From Rufibacter radiotolerans (lineage in GTDB: Bacteria; Bacteroidota; Bacteroidia; Cytophagales; Hymenobacteraceae): a stretch of DNA of 64,000 bases. The translations under genes and the position numbers were made by a program. Below the pieces are notes generated by a model. The model saw only the letters and a list, made by a program, of their open reading frames with translations, was not told the origin of the DNA and did no database searches. Below, in pieces: positions 48,352 to 57,649 of the stretch. The stretch lies in contig NZ_CP010777.1 in NCBI RefSeq assembly GCF_001078055.1, forward strand, positions 3,315,001 through 3,379,000. The letters run 5' to 3'. Numbering within the stretch: position 1 is the first letter of the stretch; every line of letters begins with the position of its first letter.

Positions 48352-48384
48352 AAAAAAGGCGCACCGTTCAGGTGCGCCTTTTTT
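48352..48384. terminator. Bidirectional terminator between tRNA-Ala and hybrid kinase
   Basis: AAAAAAGGCGCACC, loop GTTCA, GGTGCGCCTTTTTT: a perfect 14-bp stem with A-tract and T-tract on either side. It serves the minus-strand kinase and backs up the tRNA terminator. Confidence 0.92.
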
Positions 48385-48418
48385 GACAGCCAGCAAGGCT
48401 GTTAAGCTTCCGATTACC

Positions 48419-51400
48419 TTACAGACTTTTCGTGGCTAATGCGTGTTTGGTTAATTCTTCCTCTAGTTCACCGGCGGCCAGGGCACAGACCACCTCTATC
48501 TTGGAATACAGGGCAAACACCATGCTCATGGTCTCTTCGCTCACGTCATCTTGGGTATCTGTCGCGATGATGTTGGCCGCAAAGGCCTGGATGGCTTTGG
48601 CGATGCCTTCAAACTCTGGGTTGATGCCCATGGTAGAGAAGGTGGGGATGATGGAATGGGTGGCATTCTTGAGCGCCAACCAGTCTTTCTGGTCAATGGC
48701 CTTTTTCATGTTCACCACCAACTGCGGAATCTCCTGCAGGTAAAGCTGGATCATTTCTACCAAACGGACATCATTTTTGGTAATGCGCCGCAGGTAGTCA
48801 AAATTGACGCAGGTAAGTGGTTGGGTCTGCAGGTCTTCCCGGTCCTGGTAAACGGTATTCTTGGCGTAGTCAGAGTTTTTAAGGTACTTGATGATCTTGC
48901 TGTAAAGCACCTTGTCATCAATGGGCTTGGAGATGTAGTCATTCATGCCCACGGCCTTGCATTTTTCCACATCTACGGTGGTCACATCGGCGGTGAGGGC
49001 GATAATAGGAACGGTGAGGTTCATTTGGTTTCTGATATACTCGGTGGCCTCAAAGCCGTTCATCTCGGGCATCTGTAGGTCCATGAGCACAATGTCATAC
49101 CGGTTGTGGCTCAGCATCTCAACAGCTATTTTCCCGTTGCCCGCCACTTCCATCTCAAACCCGAACTCTTCCAGCAGGGTTTTCATCAATAGTTGGTTCA
49201 GGGCTATATCTTCCACCACCAGAATCTTCACGTCTTTGAAGCCAGCCTCCAGTTCAATGCCTAGGCCGGTTTCAGATTCTGGTTTTTCCTGGGTTTTATT
49301 GAAACTGAGGATAAAGCTGAACGTGGAGCCCTCCCCTACCTTGCTCTTTACCGTAATGGTGCCGCCCTGCGGTTCTACCAGGTTCTTTACAATGGCCAGC
49401 CCCAGACCGGTGCCGCCGTACAACCTGGACGTGCCGCTGGTGGCCTGCTGGAAATTATCAAACACCGTGCTCAGCTTTGATTCCTCAATGCCAATACCGG
49501 TGTCTGTCACAGAGAATTCCAGGATCACTTTTTCGGCGTCCTGTACCAACATGCGCGCGCCCACGGTAATCTTGCCTTGGGTAGTGAACTTAACGGCGTT
49601 ACTGACCAGGTTTAAGATAATCTGGTGCAGGCGCACGGGGTCACCCACCACCACCTCTGGTATTTTAGAGTCATATTCAATGGCCAGTTCCAGGTTGCGT
49701 TCCTGAATCTTGGTTTCAAACAGGTGCACCATGGCAAAGATGGAGGCCGACAGTTTGAAGGGAATCTGCTCAAACGACATTTTACCCGCATCAACCTTAG
49801 CCAGGTCCAGAATGTCATTAATAAGCACAATAAGGGCATCGCCGCTCAGCTTAATGGCATTGAGGTACTCTTGCTGCTTATCGGTAAGCTCGGTTTTCAG
49901 GACTACTTTGGTAAACCCGATGATAGCGTTCATAGGCGTCCTGATCTCATGGCTCATGTTGCTCAGGAACTGCTGTTTGGCTTTTACGGCGTCTTCGGCA
50001 ATACTGGTGGCCAGTTCGGCTTTGAGCTGGGCTTCCTCGGCCTGGACCATGGCCAGTTCCGCGGCAATTTTGGCTTCGTTCAGTTCGGTGGCAATCCGTT
50101 TCTGGTCGGTCACGTCACGGGCCACAATCACCACGCCCAATACATCTCCCTGGTCGTTTTTGTAGACCGAGCCATTGAAGAGCACATCGGTTAGTTTGCC
50201 GTCTTTGTGGCGCAAGGTAAGGGGCGAATCTGCCACGGCGCCCTTGGCGAACACCTCCTGGTAAACCTCGCGGGCCATCTGGGAGTCTGTGAAATAGGTA
50301 AAGAAATCAGACCCGATGAGTTGTTCACGTTCAATGCCGGTAATGTTCACCGTGGCCTGGTTCATGTCTGTGATCTTGCCTTCGGGGCTAATGGTTACCA
50401 GCGGGTCACGGCTGGCTTCTATCAAGCCACGGGCGTAATTGGCAATACGGAGCTCGGCGGCCCGCTTTATTTTCTCATCGTTCTGGAAGGCCAGCTCCTT
50501 GTTGGCCAGGACTAATTCCGCGGCACGTTTCTCTTTTTCATCATTCTGAAAGGCCAGCTCAATATTGGCGATGCTCAGTTCGGCGGCCCGTTTCTCTTTC
50601 TCATCATTCTGAAAAGCTAACTCTTTATTAGCCACGCTAAGCTCTGCAGCCCGTTTCTCCTTTTCGTCATTCTGAAAAGCCAGCTCCTTGTTAGCTACAC
50701 TAAGTTCAGCCGCGCGTTTCTCTTTCTCATCATTTTGGAAAGCTAACTCCTTGTTTGCCACGCTGAGCTCGGCCGCCCTTTTCTCTTTTTCATCGTTTTG
50801 GAAAGCTAACTCTTTGTTAGCCACGCCCAGTTCAGCGGCACGTTTTTCCTTTTCGTCATTCTGGAAGGCCAGCTCTTTATTAGCAACACTCAATTCAGCG
50901 GCCCGCTTTTCCTTTTCATCGTTTTGGAAGGCCAATTCTTTGTTGGCGATGCTCAGTTCCTGGGCCCGTTTCTCCTTTTCGTCGTTCTGGAAAGCCAACT
51001 CTTCATTGGCGATGCTCAGTTCCTGAGCACGTTTCTCCTTTTCGTCGTTCTGGAAAGCCAGCTCAGTGTTGGCAATGCCCAATTCCTGCGCCCTTTTCTC
51101 TTTCTCGTCGTTCTGGAAGGCAAGTTCCTGGTTGGCAACACTTAATTCATTGGCCCGCTTCTCTTTCTCATTATGCTGGAAAGCCAGTTCTTTGTTGGCG
51201 AGGCGCAATTTAGAGGCCCATTTCTTTTCGGCGGTTTCGCGGGCTACCATTACGGCTCCCTGCAACGTTCCTTCCTCGTCTTTGTACACAGAGCCAGTGA
51301 CAAGCACCTCTGAGAGGGTGCCGTTGGCATGGCTTAGGGTGAAGGGAACGTTAGCCAGATCGCCTTTCTCCACCACTTGGGTGAACATGTCGCGCACGTT

Positions 51401-51577
51401 ACCGGGCTTGGTGAAACAGGTGAAGAAATCTAAGCCTATGAGGTTTTCCCGCGCAACCCCTGTCATGGTTACGGTTGCTTCGTTGGCGTCTATAATGTTG
51501 CCTTGCAGGTTCACGGTGACCAACAGGTCGCGGCTGGCCTCAATTAAACGGCGGTATCTTTTTTCACTTTCTTTCAT
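48419..51577 (-). CDS. Hybrid histidine kinase with 12-unit coiled-coil repeat, receiver and Hpt domains
   Basis: A 1052-residue cytoplasmic signalling protein. The ATG at 51577 (MKESEKRYRRLIEASRD) starts just before the first PAS domain; the earlier ATG at 51619 adds 14 residues of no family. Order: PAS 1 (about 5-120), twelve 21-residue repeats (about 127-378), PAS 2 (about 380-500), a short coiled coil, HisKA with FLSNMSHEIRTPMNAIIGF, HATPase (NLVSNAVKFTTQGK, YGGTGLGLAIVKNLV), a receiver with VLMDLQMPEMNGFEATEYIR (phospho-acceptor in LMDLQ), and an Hpt-like domain with NATHSIIPTFSTMGI. Both PAS domains share the form IEASRDxLVTxxxxGxI, so they are probably duplicates. All modules for an internal phosphorelay are present. 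No output protein is adjacent. Confidence 0.92.
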   Translation of the reverse strand: MKESEKRYRRLIEASRDLLVTVNLQGNIIDANEATVTMTGVARENLIGLDFFTCFTKPGNVRDMFTQVVEKGDLANVPFTLSHANGTLSEVLVTGSVYKDEEGTLQGAVMVARETAEKKWASKLRLANKELAFQHNEKEKRANELSVANQELAFQNDEKEKRAQELGIANTELAFQNDEKEKRAQELSIANEELAFQNDEKEKRAQELSIANKELAFQNDEKEKRAAELSVANKELAFQNDEKEKRAAELGVANKELAFQNDEKEKRAAELSVANKELAFQNDEKEKRAAELSVANKELAFQNDEKEKRAAELSVANKELAFQNDEKEKRAAELSIANIELAFQNDEKEKRAAELVLANKELAFQNDEKIKRAAELRIANYARGLIEASRDPLVTISPEGKITDMNQATVNITGIEREQLIGSDFFTYFTDSQMAREVYQEVFAKGAVADSPLTLRHKDGKLTDVLFNGSVYKNDQGDVLGVVIVARDVTDQKRIATELNEAKIAAELAMVQAEEAQLKAELATSIAEDAVKAKQQFLSNMSHEIRTPMNAIIGFTKVVLKTELTDKQQEYLNAIKLSGDALIVLINDILDLAKVDAGKMSFEQIPFKLSASIFAMVHLFETKIQERNLELAIEYDSKIPEVVVGDPVRLHQIILNLVSNAVKFTTQGKITVGARMLVQDAEKVILEFSVTDTGIGIEESKLSTVFDNFQQATSGTSRLYGGTGLGLAIVKNLVEPQGGTITVKSKVGEGSTFSFILSFNKTQEKPESETGLGIELEAGFKDVKILVVEDIALNQLLMKTLLEEFGFEMEVAGNGKIAVEMLSHNRYDIVLMDLQMPEMNGFEATEYIRNQMNLTVPIIALTADVTTVDVEKCKAVGMNDYISKPIDDKVLYSKIIKYLKNSDYAKNTVYQDREDLQTQPLTCVNFDYLRRITKNDVRLVEMIQLYLQEIPQLVVNMKKAIDQKDWLALKNATHSIIPTFSTMGINPEFEGIAKAIQAFAANIIATDTQDDVSEETMSMVFALYSKIEVVCALAAGELEEELTKHALATKSL
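50444..51199 (-). repeat. In-frame array of twelve 63-nt repeats (21 residues each)
   Basis: Units follow ANKELAFQNDEKEKRAAEL plus two residues (SV, SI, GV, GI, VL or RI). Twelve consecutive units fill 756 nt without spacer. The period is exactly three heptads, so the array would make one continuous parallel coiled coil of about 38 nm or less between PAS 1 and PAS 2. Codons differ between units (GCC AAC, GCT AAT or ATT GCC forms for the same residues), so DNA identity is lower than protein identity. Confidence 0.95.
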
Positions 51578-51962
51578 GGGACTGGAAATTACTGCGCTCA
51601 CCTTATCACAGGTAAGCAATTTGTGGGTGGTTCAACCAGTGTTTCTAAGTCAGCGAAAAGGAGGCCCTAAGCCTCAAAAGAGAAGACGGACCTGATTCTG
51701 TAGCGAAGGATGGGTGAGTTGTCGGCAAACCCTACTGATAGTATGTAAGATACGTCTTTTAAAAACGGTATCACTTTATATTTCAGCAAATGCCCTACCA
51801 GGTCCGTTATGTAAGGGTTCCGGACGCCGGAGGGCTCTACCCTCCAGGAAACCAGGGAATGGATTGGCAAAGAAAGTGAGAACTCTAACCTGTAATTTCC
51901 CAGGCAAAAAGAAGGGCCGGTTACGTAACGCAACCGGCCCTTCTTTTTGAGAAACTCTTTCT
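51578..51962. other. 385-nt intergenic region upstream of the hybrid kinase
   Basis: No credible gene. Frames of 88 and 78 codons overlap on opposite strands and neither shows family features. It contains the DUF808 terminator. Confidence 0.5.
51906..51948. terminator. Terminator downstream of the DUF808 gene
   Basis: AAAAAGAAGGGCCGGTT pairs exactly with AACCGGCCCTTCTTTTT (17 bp) around a 9-nt loop. A/T tracts on both sides make it usable in both directions. Confidence 0.92.
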
Positions 51963-52886
51963 TTAGCCTTTCTTGAACAGCGGCCGAACCAGCCTCACTA
52001 TCTTATCAATAAAGAAGCCTAAAACCACGCCACCTAAAGCTAAGACCACCACTTTTACCACCCAGGCCAGGGCCGGAATGCCAGATAGGGAATGTTCCAG
52101 GCTTTCTAATGGGTGGTGCAGGAAGGGAAGCCCATGGGCAATGATTTCAGCGCCTACCCAGAGCATGGCCGCCGTGCCTACGTAGCCCAGGAAACTCAAG
52201 AAGTGCGGCATGGATTTAACAATCCCGCGCCCAATCTTCTGAGTGGCAGGATGGAATTTGTCCTGGGCCATGTGCACCCCAATATCATCTGCTTTCACAA
52301 TCAAGCCCACAAACCCGTACACGGCCGCCGTGATAAAAACAGCCACACTCACCATCACCGCAATCTGGTTAAGCAGGGGCTTGTCTGCTACGGTAGCATA
52401 GGCAATGGCCATGATCTCAGCCGAAAGGATAAGGTCAGTACGCACCGCACTGCCCACCCGCTCCTTTTCCAGTTCCTCTGGGGTAATAGTTTCTATCCCC
52501 TCCGTTGGCTGGTCATGGTCCTCTGGGTGCTTGCTGAACATGGAATGCACCTTCTCATACCCTTCATAACAAAGATAAGACCCGCCCAGCATGAGAATGG
52601 GCGTGATAGCCCAGGGCGCGAAGAAGCCCAGCAACAAGGCCGCCGGGGCCAGAATGAGCAGTTTATTGATCACCGACTTTTTAGCGATCTGGAAAATGAT
52701 GGAAAGCTCCCTTGACGGGTCAAGCCCCACCACGTATTTGGGCGTCACGGCGGTGTCATCTATCACAATGCCAGACACCTTGCCAGTGGTTTTGGCCACC
52801 TGCGTGGGAACGTCGTCCAGGCTGGCGGCACTTACTTTCACCAGGGCGGCTATATCATCTAAAAGCGCGAGAAGGCCAGTAGCCAT
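51963..52886 (-). CDS. DUF808 family membrane protein (YedI-like)
   Basis: A 307-residue inner-membrane protein with several hydrophobic segments (about 82-110, 160-185, 190-215, 235-255, 270-292). The start MATGLLALLDDIAALVKVSA and VSGIVIDDTAVTPKYVVG are diagnostic of DUF808. Function is unknown in the family. It is monocistronic with its own terminator. Confidence 0.92.
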   Translation of the reverse strand: MATGLLALLDDIAALVKVSAASLDDVPTQVAKTTGKVSGIVIDDTAVTPKYVVGLDPSRELSIIFQIAKKSVINKLLILAPAALLLGFFAPWAITPILMLGGSYLCYEGYEKVHSMFSKHPEDHDQPTEGIETITPEELEKERVGSAVRTDLILSAEIMAIAYATVADKPLLNQIAVMVSVAVFITAAVYGFVGLIVKADDIGVHMAQDKFHPATQKIGRGIVKSMPHFLSFLGYVGTAAMLWVGAEIIAHGLPFLHHPLESLEHSLSGIPALAWVVKVVVLALGGVVLGFFIDKIVRLVRPLFKKG

Positions 52887-53110
52887 ATTGTTTCTTTAAG
52901 TGGAGGGATTCAAAGATTTATGTGCTGAACGTTTATTAAGCCCCAGAGTTCTATCTAACCTGAAGCCTGCCTTGCGTTACCGGCTAAAGCCGAAGTTCTG
53001 GCAAAACGTCTGCTCAAAGGTAAGGGAACCATCCTGAAACGCAATAAAACACACAGGTGTCACAGCTGCCTTCCCCCAGCAACCATAAACCGCTATCCAG
53101 TACTTTAGTT

Positions 53111-53154
53111 TTCTGTTTTAGGTCCTTTTCCCAAAAAACAGGCCTAAAACAGAA
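53111..53154. repeat. Intergenic palindrome, family P, copy 12
   Basis: TTCTGTTTTAGGTCCTTTT against AAAAACAGGCCTAAAACAGAA in outline. It overlaps by 5 nt the hairpin at 53150-53188. Confidence 0.78.
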
Positions 53155-53188
53155 AGCCTCCCCTAAATTTCTCAGAGGAGGCTTTCTG
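53150..53188 (-). terminator. Terminator of cysK, fused to a family-P palindrome
   Basis: CAGAAAGCCTCC pairs with GGAGGCTTTCTG (12 bp, loop of about 15 nt). Read on the minus strand it ends in CTGTTTTAGG, where the T-run is supplied by the arm of the palindrome. Confidence 0.8.
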
Positions 53189-53210
53189 AATAATTCATCT
53201 TGCCTGATGG

Positions 53211-54125
53211 CTATACAAACAGCCCTTCCACAGACAGGTAGCGTTCGCCGGTGTCATAGCAGAAGGTAAGGATACGGGTGCCCAGTTCTACTTTAGCCAA
53301 TTGCTGCGCCACCGCAGCCAAAGAGCCACCTGAGGAGATACCCATGAAGATCCCCTCTTCCTTGGCGGCCCGGCGGGCGTAGTCAAAGGCTTCCTGCTGG
53401 GTAACCTGGATCACGCCGTCCAATAGGGAGGTGTCCATGATCTTGGGAATAAAGCCTGCGGCCAGCCCCTGGATGGGGTGCGGACCTGGGGCACCGCCGC
53501 TCAGCACCGGCGACAAAGTAGGCTCCACGGCAATGACCTTTAAGTTGGGAAATTTCTGCTTCAATACTTTGCCAACGCCGGTAATGTGTCCGCCGGTGCC
53601 CACGCCGGTAATCAGGTAATCCACCCCGTCAGGGAAGTCTTGGAGAATCTCCTGGGCAGTGGTATCAATATGTACCTGGGTGTTGGCTTCGTTCTCAAAC
53701 TGCATGGGAATCCAGGCGTTTCCGTCTTCAGCGGCCATCTCATGGGCCCGCTCAATGGCGCCTTTCATGCCCTTTTCGCGCGGCGTCAATTCCAGTTCCG
53801 CGCCGTAGGCAGCCATCAGGCGGCGGCGCTCAATGGACATGGACTCCGGCATGACCAAGGTCAACGGGTGACCTTTCACAGCGGCCACCATGGCTAAGCC
53901 AATGCCGGTGTTGCCGGAGGTAGGCTCAATAATGCGTCCGCCGGGTTTTAAGGCCCCGCGCCGCTCGGCGTCTTCCACCATAGACAGGGCTATGCGGTCT
54001 TTAATGCTTCCGCCGGGGTTGGCCCGCTCCAGTTTCACCCACACCTGGGCCTCTGGGCCAAATATCCGGTTAATGCGCACCACGGGCGTGTTGCCAATGG
54101 TCTGTAAGATGTTTTCTGCTTTCAT
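53211..54125 (-). CDS. cysK: Cysteine synthase A
   Basis: A 304-residue PLP enzyme that makes L-cysteine from O-acetylserine and sulfide. The start at 54125 ([20 protein letters not shown]) matches the family; a frame from 54203 adds 26 foreign residues. The PLP lysine is in GGSIKDRIA (about Lys42), the phosphate/substrate loop is [12 protein letters not shown], and [14 protein letters not shown] and GISSGG are also present. It follows the serine acetyltransferase gene by 114 nt on the same strand, so the pair makes cysteine from serine. Confidence 0.95.
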   Translation of the reverse strand: MKAENILQTIGNTPVVRINRIFGPEAQVWVKLERANPGGSIKDRIALSMVEDAERRGALKPGGRIIEPTSGNTGIGLAMVAAVKGHPLTLVMPESMSIERRRLMAAYGAELELTPREKGMKGAIERAHEMAAEDGNAWIPMQFENEANTQVHIDTTAQEILQDFPDGVDYLITGVGTGGHITGVGKVLKQKFPNLKVIAVEPTLSPVLSGGAPGPHPIQGLAAGFIPKIMDTSLLDGVIQVTQQEAFDYARRAAKEEGIFMGISSGGSLAAVAQQLAKVELGTRILTFCYDTGERYLSVEGLFV

Positions 54126-54239
54126 ATAAGTTCTTAATTCAAAATGGCTTAAAGAGACCCATCTGGGCTGGATGGGCACTGAAATTCTCCATACCTCTAT
54201 CAAGGTAGTAGACTAAAAAGAAAAATAAAAAGGACGCGG

Positions 54240-55073
54240 TTAGATGGAAAAATCCAGGATATCTTCCGGGGCCTCAGACCGGCTTACCTTTATCTGGGCC
54301 CGGTGGTACAGCCGCGAATAAGGTGGTACGCTATCGGTGAGCCATACGTTACCGCCAATGATGCTGTGCGAACCAATGACTGTATTCCCGCCCAATATGG
54401 TAGCGCCCGCGTAAATGACCACGTGGTCTTCAATGGTAGGATGGCGTTTGAGGTCTACCATGTATTTGGCTACGCTCAGCGCTCCCAGCGTGACACCCTG
54501 GTAGAGTTTCACGTACTTGCCAATAACGGTGGTCTCCCCTATCACTATACCAGTGCCGTGGTCAATGCACACCGGAAAACTAATCTTGGCCCCCGGGTGA
54601 ATGTCAATACCCGTGCGGCTGTGCGCCGATTCTGACAAGATGCGCGGCAACAACGGAACCCCTGCCTGGTAAAAAAAATGCGCTATTCTATATACCGCCA
54701 AGGCATAGAAACCCGGGTAAGAGCGCATCACCTCTTCAATGTGCCGGGCGGCAGGGTCTTCCTCCAAAATAAACTGGGCGTCTGCAATCAGCTGCTCGTG
54801 CAGGCGGGGCAGTTCGGCCATGAATTGCTCCACCGTCTGGGCAGCCGGGGCCGGACTTAAATGCAGGATCCCCTCCAGCATAGACTCCAGTTCCTTTTCC
54901 AGGAAACTGGCTTCCTGGGCCAGCTCTTTGGCAGAGGCAATGGGCTGCTCGGCCAAAGGCGGAAATAGCATCTGCAGCAACCGGTCCAGAAACTGGCAGA
55001 GCAGCGTGGTAGGTATCCGGAGCTGGTTTTGCTGGTGCAGCCCCCAAAGCCGTTGTAAAAATGATTCTTCCAT
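54240..55073 (-). CDS. Serine O-acetyltransferase (EpsC/CysE type)
   Basis: A 277-residue enzyme with an alpha-helical N-terminal domain (about 1-135) and a left-handed beta-helix of hexapeptide repeats (about 165-255). GIDIHPGAKISFPVCIDHGT and GIVIGETTVIGKYVKLYQGV are the acetyltransferase core, and the catalytic His is in CIDHGT. It makes O-acetylserine from serine and acetyl-CoA for CysK downstream. The long N-terminus with a helical extension fits EpsC-like enzymes rather than E. coli CysE. Confidence 0.92.
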   Translation of the reverse strand: MEESFLQRLWGLHQQNQLRIPTTLLCQFLDRLLQMLFPPLAEQPIASAKELAQEASFLEKELESMLEGILHLSPAPAAQTVEQFMAELPRLHEQLIADAQFILEEDPAARHIEEVMRSYPGFYALAVYRIAHFFYQAGVPLLPRILSESAHSRTGIDIHPGAKISFPVCIDHGTGIVIGETTVIGKYVKLYQGVTLGALSVAKYMVDLKRHPTIEDHVVIYAGATILGGNTVIGSHSIIGGNVWLTDSVPPYSRLYHRAQIKVSRSEAPEDILDFSI

Positions 55074-55193
55074 ATGATTATCCTTACGATATTTTTCCCG
55101 GAAGGAACTATTGGTTGCCTTCTTTCAACCGCAGCAAGGGTAAAACCTCTTTCCCTAGCTTTTGGTTTTTCGTGGTTTAGTAAAGTATAGCAG

Positions 55194-55235
55194 GGCGTTT
55201 TGAGCCTGTTTTCAGAAAAACGGGCCCAAAACGCC
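55194..55235. repeat. Intergenic palindrome, family P, copy 13 (divergent region)
   Basis: GGCGTTTTGAGCCTGTTTT against AAAACGGGCCCAAAACGCC. It lies between the divergent starts of the serine acetyltransferase and the ABC exporter, so it cannot terminate either gene. Confidence 0.85.
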
Positions 55236-55338
55236 GCCGGAGCGTCTGTCTTTCTCCTACTTCTTCTTATCTGGTTTCTAGGTCTTACGTTTTTAAACAG
55301 TACGCGTAAGTAAAGGCTTTCCTGTAACTTCACGGCTT

Positions 55339-57192
55339 ATGGCATTCTGGGATAATATTTTTGGCAAGAAACCACCGCAACAGGGCAAACCGCAACTTTC
55401 TGTGCAGGAGCGGGTGAGCGCACTAAAACACTTGCCGCCCTTCCTTAAAATGGTGTGGCAGACCAACCCGCGCATGGCCATGGTCAACGTGGTACTGCGC
55501 CTGCTCAGGGCGGCGGTCCCTGTGGCCATGCTCTACGTGGGCCAGCTGATCATTGACGAAGTGCTCCGGCTGACCCAGACCAACGACAAGTTGCTGGGCT
55601 ACCTGCTCACGCTGGTGGCCATTGAGTTCGGACTGGCCGTGGTCTCTGATTTCCTGAACCGGGGCATTGCCCTCATTGATGGGCTCCTGGGCGACCTGTT
55701 TGCGAACCAGTCCTCCATCCGGCTCATGGAGCACGCCGCCGAACTGGACCTGGACCAGTTTGAGGACTCGGCTTTCTATGACAAACTGGAGCGGGCCCGC
55801 CGGCAGACCCTGAGCCGAACAATTCTCATGAGCCAGGTGCTGGGCCAGATGCAGGACCTTTTGACCATGGTCTTTCTGGCCGCCGGTCTTATTGCCTTCT
55901 ACCCGTGGTTGTTGCTTCTATTGTTAATAGCGGTACTGCCTGCGTTTCTGGGCGAGTCGCACTTCAATGAGCGCAGTTACTCTTTGGTGCACGGCTGGAC
56001 CCCGGAACGCCGCGAGCTGGATTATCTGCGCCAGACCGGCGCCAGCGATGATACGGCAAAGGAAGTCAAGATCTTCGGGCTTTCAGATTTCCTGACCAAC
56101 CGCTTTAGGGAGCTTTCCACCAAATTTTATCTGGATAACAAGAAACTGGCCACCCGCCGGGCCGGCTGGGGCAGCGTGTTTGCCGCACTGGGCAGCGCCG
56201 GCTATTACGGGGCTTATGTGTACCTGGTATTGCAAACCGTAAAAGGCCAGGTTTCCCTGGGGCAGCTCACGTTTCTGGCCGGTTCTTTCATGCGCCTTCG
56301 GGGCTTGCTGGAATCTGTGTTGAATCGCTTCACCAGCGTGGCCGAAGGCGCCTTGTACCTCCAGGATTTCTTTGATTTCTTTGAGTTGCAGCCCCGCATT
56401 ACCCGTCAGTCCACGGCCCCGCCTTTCCCCAGACCTATCCGGCATGGCTTCACCTTTGAGAACGTAGGCTTCCAGTACCGAAACTCAGAAAAATGGGCCA
56501 TCCGTCACCTCAACTTCACCCTGCATGCCGGCGAAAAGCTGGCGCTGGTAGGCGAAAACGGCGCCGGCAAGACCACCTTGGTTAAGCTGCTTTCCCGCCT
56601 CTATGACCCTACCGAAGGCCGTATTCTGTTAGACGGTATTGACCTGCGCGAATATGACCCCGCCGAGCTGCGCCGCGAGATTGGCGTGATCTTCCAGGAT
56701 TTCGTTCGGTTCCAGATGACGGCGGGTACCAACATCGCCATTGGCCGCATAGACCAGAAAGAAAACCAGCCCCGCATTGAATCTTCGGCGCAGCAAAGCC
56801 TGGCAGACACGGTCATCGACAAACTTCCCGAGGGCTACGATCAGGTCATTGGTCGGCGTTTCAATAAAGGCGTGGACCTGTCTGGTGGCGAATGGCAGAA
56901 GATAGCCCTGGGCCGCGCCTACATGCGTGACGCCCAGCTTTTGATCCTGGACGAGCCCACCGCCGCCCTGGACGCCCGAGCCGAGCACGAAGTATTCCAA
57001 CGCTTCTCAGAACTCACCAAAGGCAAAACCGCCGTCCTCATCTCCCACCGCTTCTCCACCGTCCGCATGGCAGACCGGATTCTGGTGATTGAGAACGGGC
57101 AGTTTGTGGAAATTGGCTCGCATGAGGAGTTACTGGCGAAGGGCGGCCGCTACGCGGAGTTGTTCAGGTTGCAGGCGAAAGGATATTTGTAG
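55339..57192 (+). CDS. ABC transporter half-exporter (fused membrane and ATPase domains)
   Basis: A 617-residue ABC exporter with six membrane helices (about 35-340) and an intact nucleotide-binding domain (about 370-610). Walker A is VGENGAGKTTLVKL, the Q-loop IGVIFQDFVRF, the signature VDLSGGEWQKIALGRAY, Walker B LLILDEPTAALD and the H-loop LISHRFSTV. It should work as a homodimer. The substrate is unknown, perhaps a lipid or peptide. It is a useful contrast to the degenerate ABC protein at 34145-35872. It is monocistronic and divergent from the cysteine genes. Confidence 0.92.
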   Translation: MAFWDNIFGKKPPQQGKPQLSVQERVSALKHLPPFLKMVWQTNPRMAMVNVVLRLLRAAVPVAMLYVGQLIIDEVLRLTQTNDKLLGYLLTLVAIEFGLAVVSDFLNRGIALIDGLLGDLFANQSSIRLMEHAAELDLDQFEDSAFYDKLERARRQTLSRTILMSQVLGQMQDLLTMVFLAAGLIAFYPWLLLLLLIAVLPAFLGESHFNERSYSLVHGWTPERRELDYLRQTGASDDTAKEVKIFGLSDFLTNRFRELSTKFYLDNKKLATRRAGWGSVFAALGSAGYYGAYVYLVLQTVKGQVSLGQLTFLAGSFMRLRGLLESVLNRFTSVAEGALYLQDFFDFFELQPRITRQSTAPPFPRPIRHGFTFENVGFQYRNSEKWAIRHLNFTLHAGEKLALVGENGAGKTTLVKLLSRLYDPTEGRILLDGIDLREYDPAELRREIGVIFQDFVRFQMTAGTNIAIGRIDQKENQPRIESSAQQSLADTVIDKLPEGYDQVIGRRFNKGVDLSGGEWQKIALGRAYMRDAQLLILDEPTAALDARAEHEVFQRFSELTKGKTAVLISHRFSTVRMADRILVIENGQFVEIGSHEELLAKGGRYAELFRLQAKGYL

Positions 57193-57409
57193 AAGGGGAT
57201 TCTGTTATGGCTTTCGCCATTGGATGAAGAATTTGCTTTTGCCTTGTAGTTGCGGCTTTTCTATGGCTTCAAAAGCTGAGTTGTTTCATCTTCTCGCTCC
57301 GAGCGCTCACGGCCGCGGGGCCCCGCAGGGCCTGCCGCTCATCGCGGCACCGGGTCGAGTGCTAGGCGCTCAGACGAAAGGCTGGAATAGGAAAAGAGGG
57401 GGAAGTTGC

Positions 57410-57447
57410 TGTTTTAAGCCCATTTCCCGGAAAACAACCTCAAAACA
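57410..57447. repeat. Intergenic palindrome, family P, degenerate copy 14
   Basis: TGTTTTAAGCCCATTTCCC against GGAAAACAACCTCAAAACA. The centre is shared with the copy at 41688. Confidence 0.65.
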
Positions 57448-57552
57448 TTATAGCGGTACTTAAACGCAGACTCTCCTCTTGAGGATTGCCCAAACGAGAG
57501 TTTGGGGCAGCGAGCGCAACTCTGCAGAGGGGTGTTTACACAGGAGAGAACG

Positions 57553-57588
57553 CATCCCCCTACCCCCTTTAAAGGGGGTAGGGGGATG
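57553..57588. repeat. Perfect 36-bp C/G-tract palindrome
   Basis: CATCCCCCTACCCCCTTT and its exact complement meet without a loop at 57570/57571. The form resembles dispersed C-tract palindromes seen in other Bacteroidota genomes. Confidence 0.85.
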
Positions 57589-57613
57589 ACACGCTTATTC
57601 TTATCATAAACCT

Positions 57614-57649
57614 ATTTTGAGCCCATTTTTCCAAAAATTGGCCTAAACT
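57614..57649. repeat. Intergenic palindrome, family P, degenerate copy 15
   Basis: ATTTTGAGCCCATTTTT against AAAAATTGGCCTAAACT. It begins 19 nt from the stop of the minus-strand MFS gene. Confidence 0.65.

Noticed and set aside
50444..51199. Possible CRISPR-like or satellite array
   Set aside because: The 63-nt units are continuous, have no spacers and remain in frame within a kinase gene.
51667..51950. Opposing 88- and 78-codon frames upstream of the hybrid kinase
   Set aside because: They overlap each other on opposite strands, and one includes the DUF808 terminator hairpin. Neither shows protein features.
57089..57463. 124-codon plus-strand frame across the end of the ABC gene
   Set aside because: It starts inside the ABC gene in another frame and continues through the GC-rich block and a palindrome.
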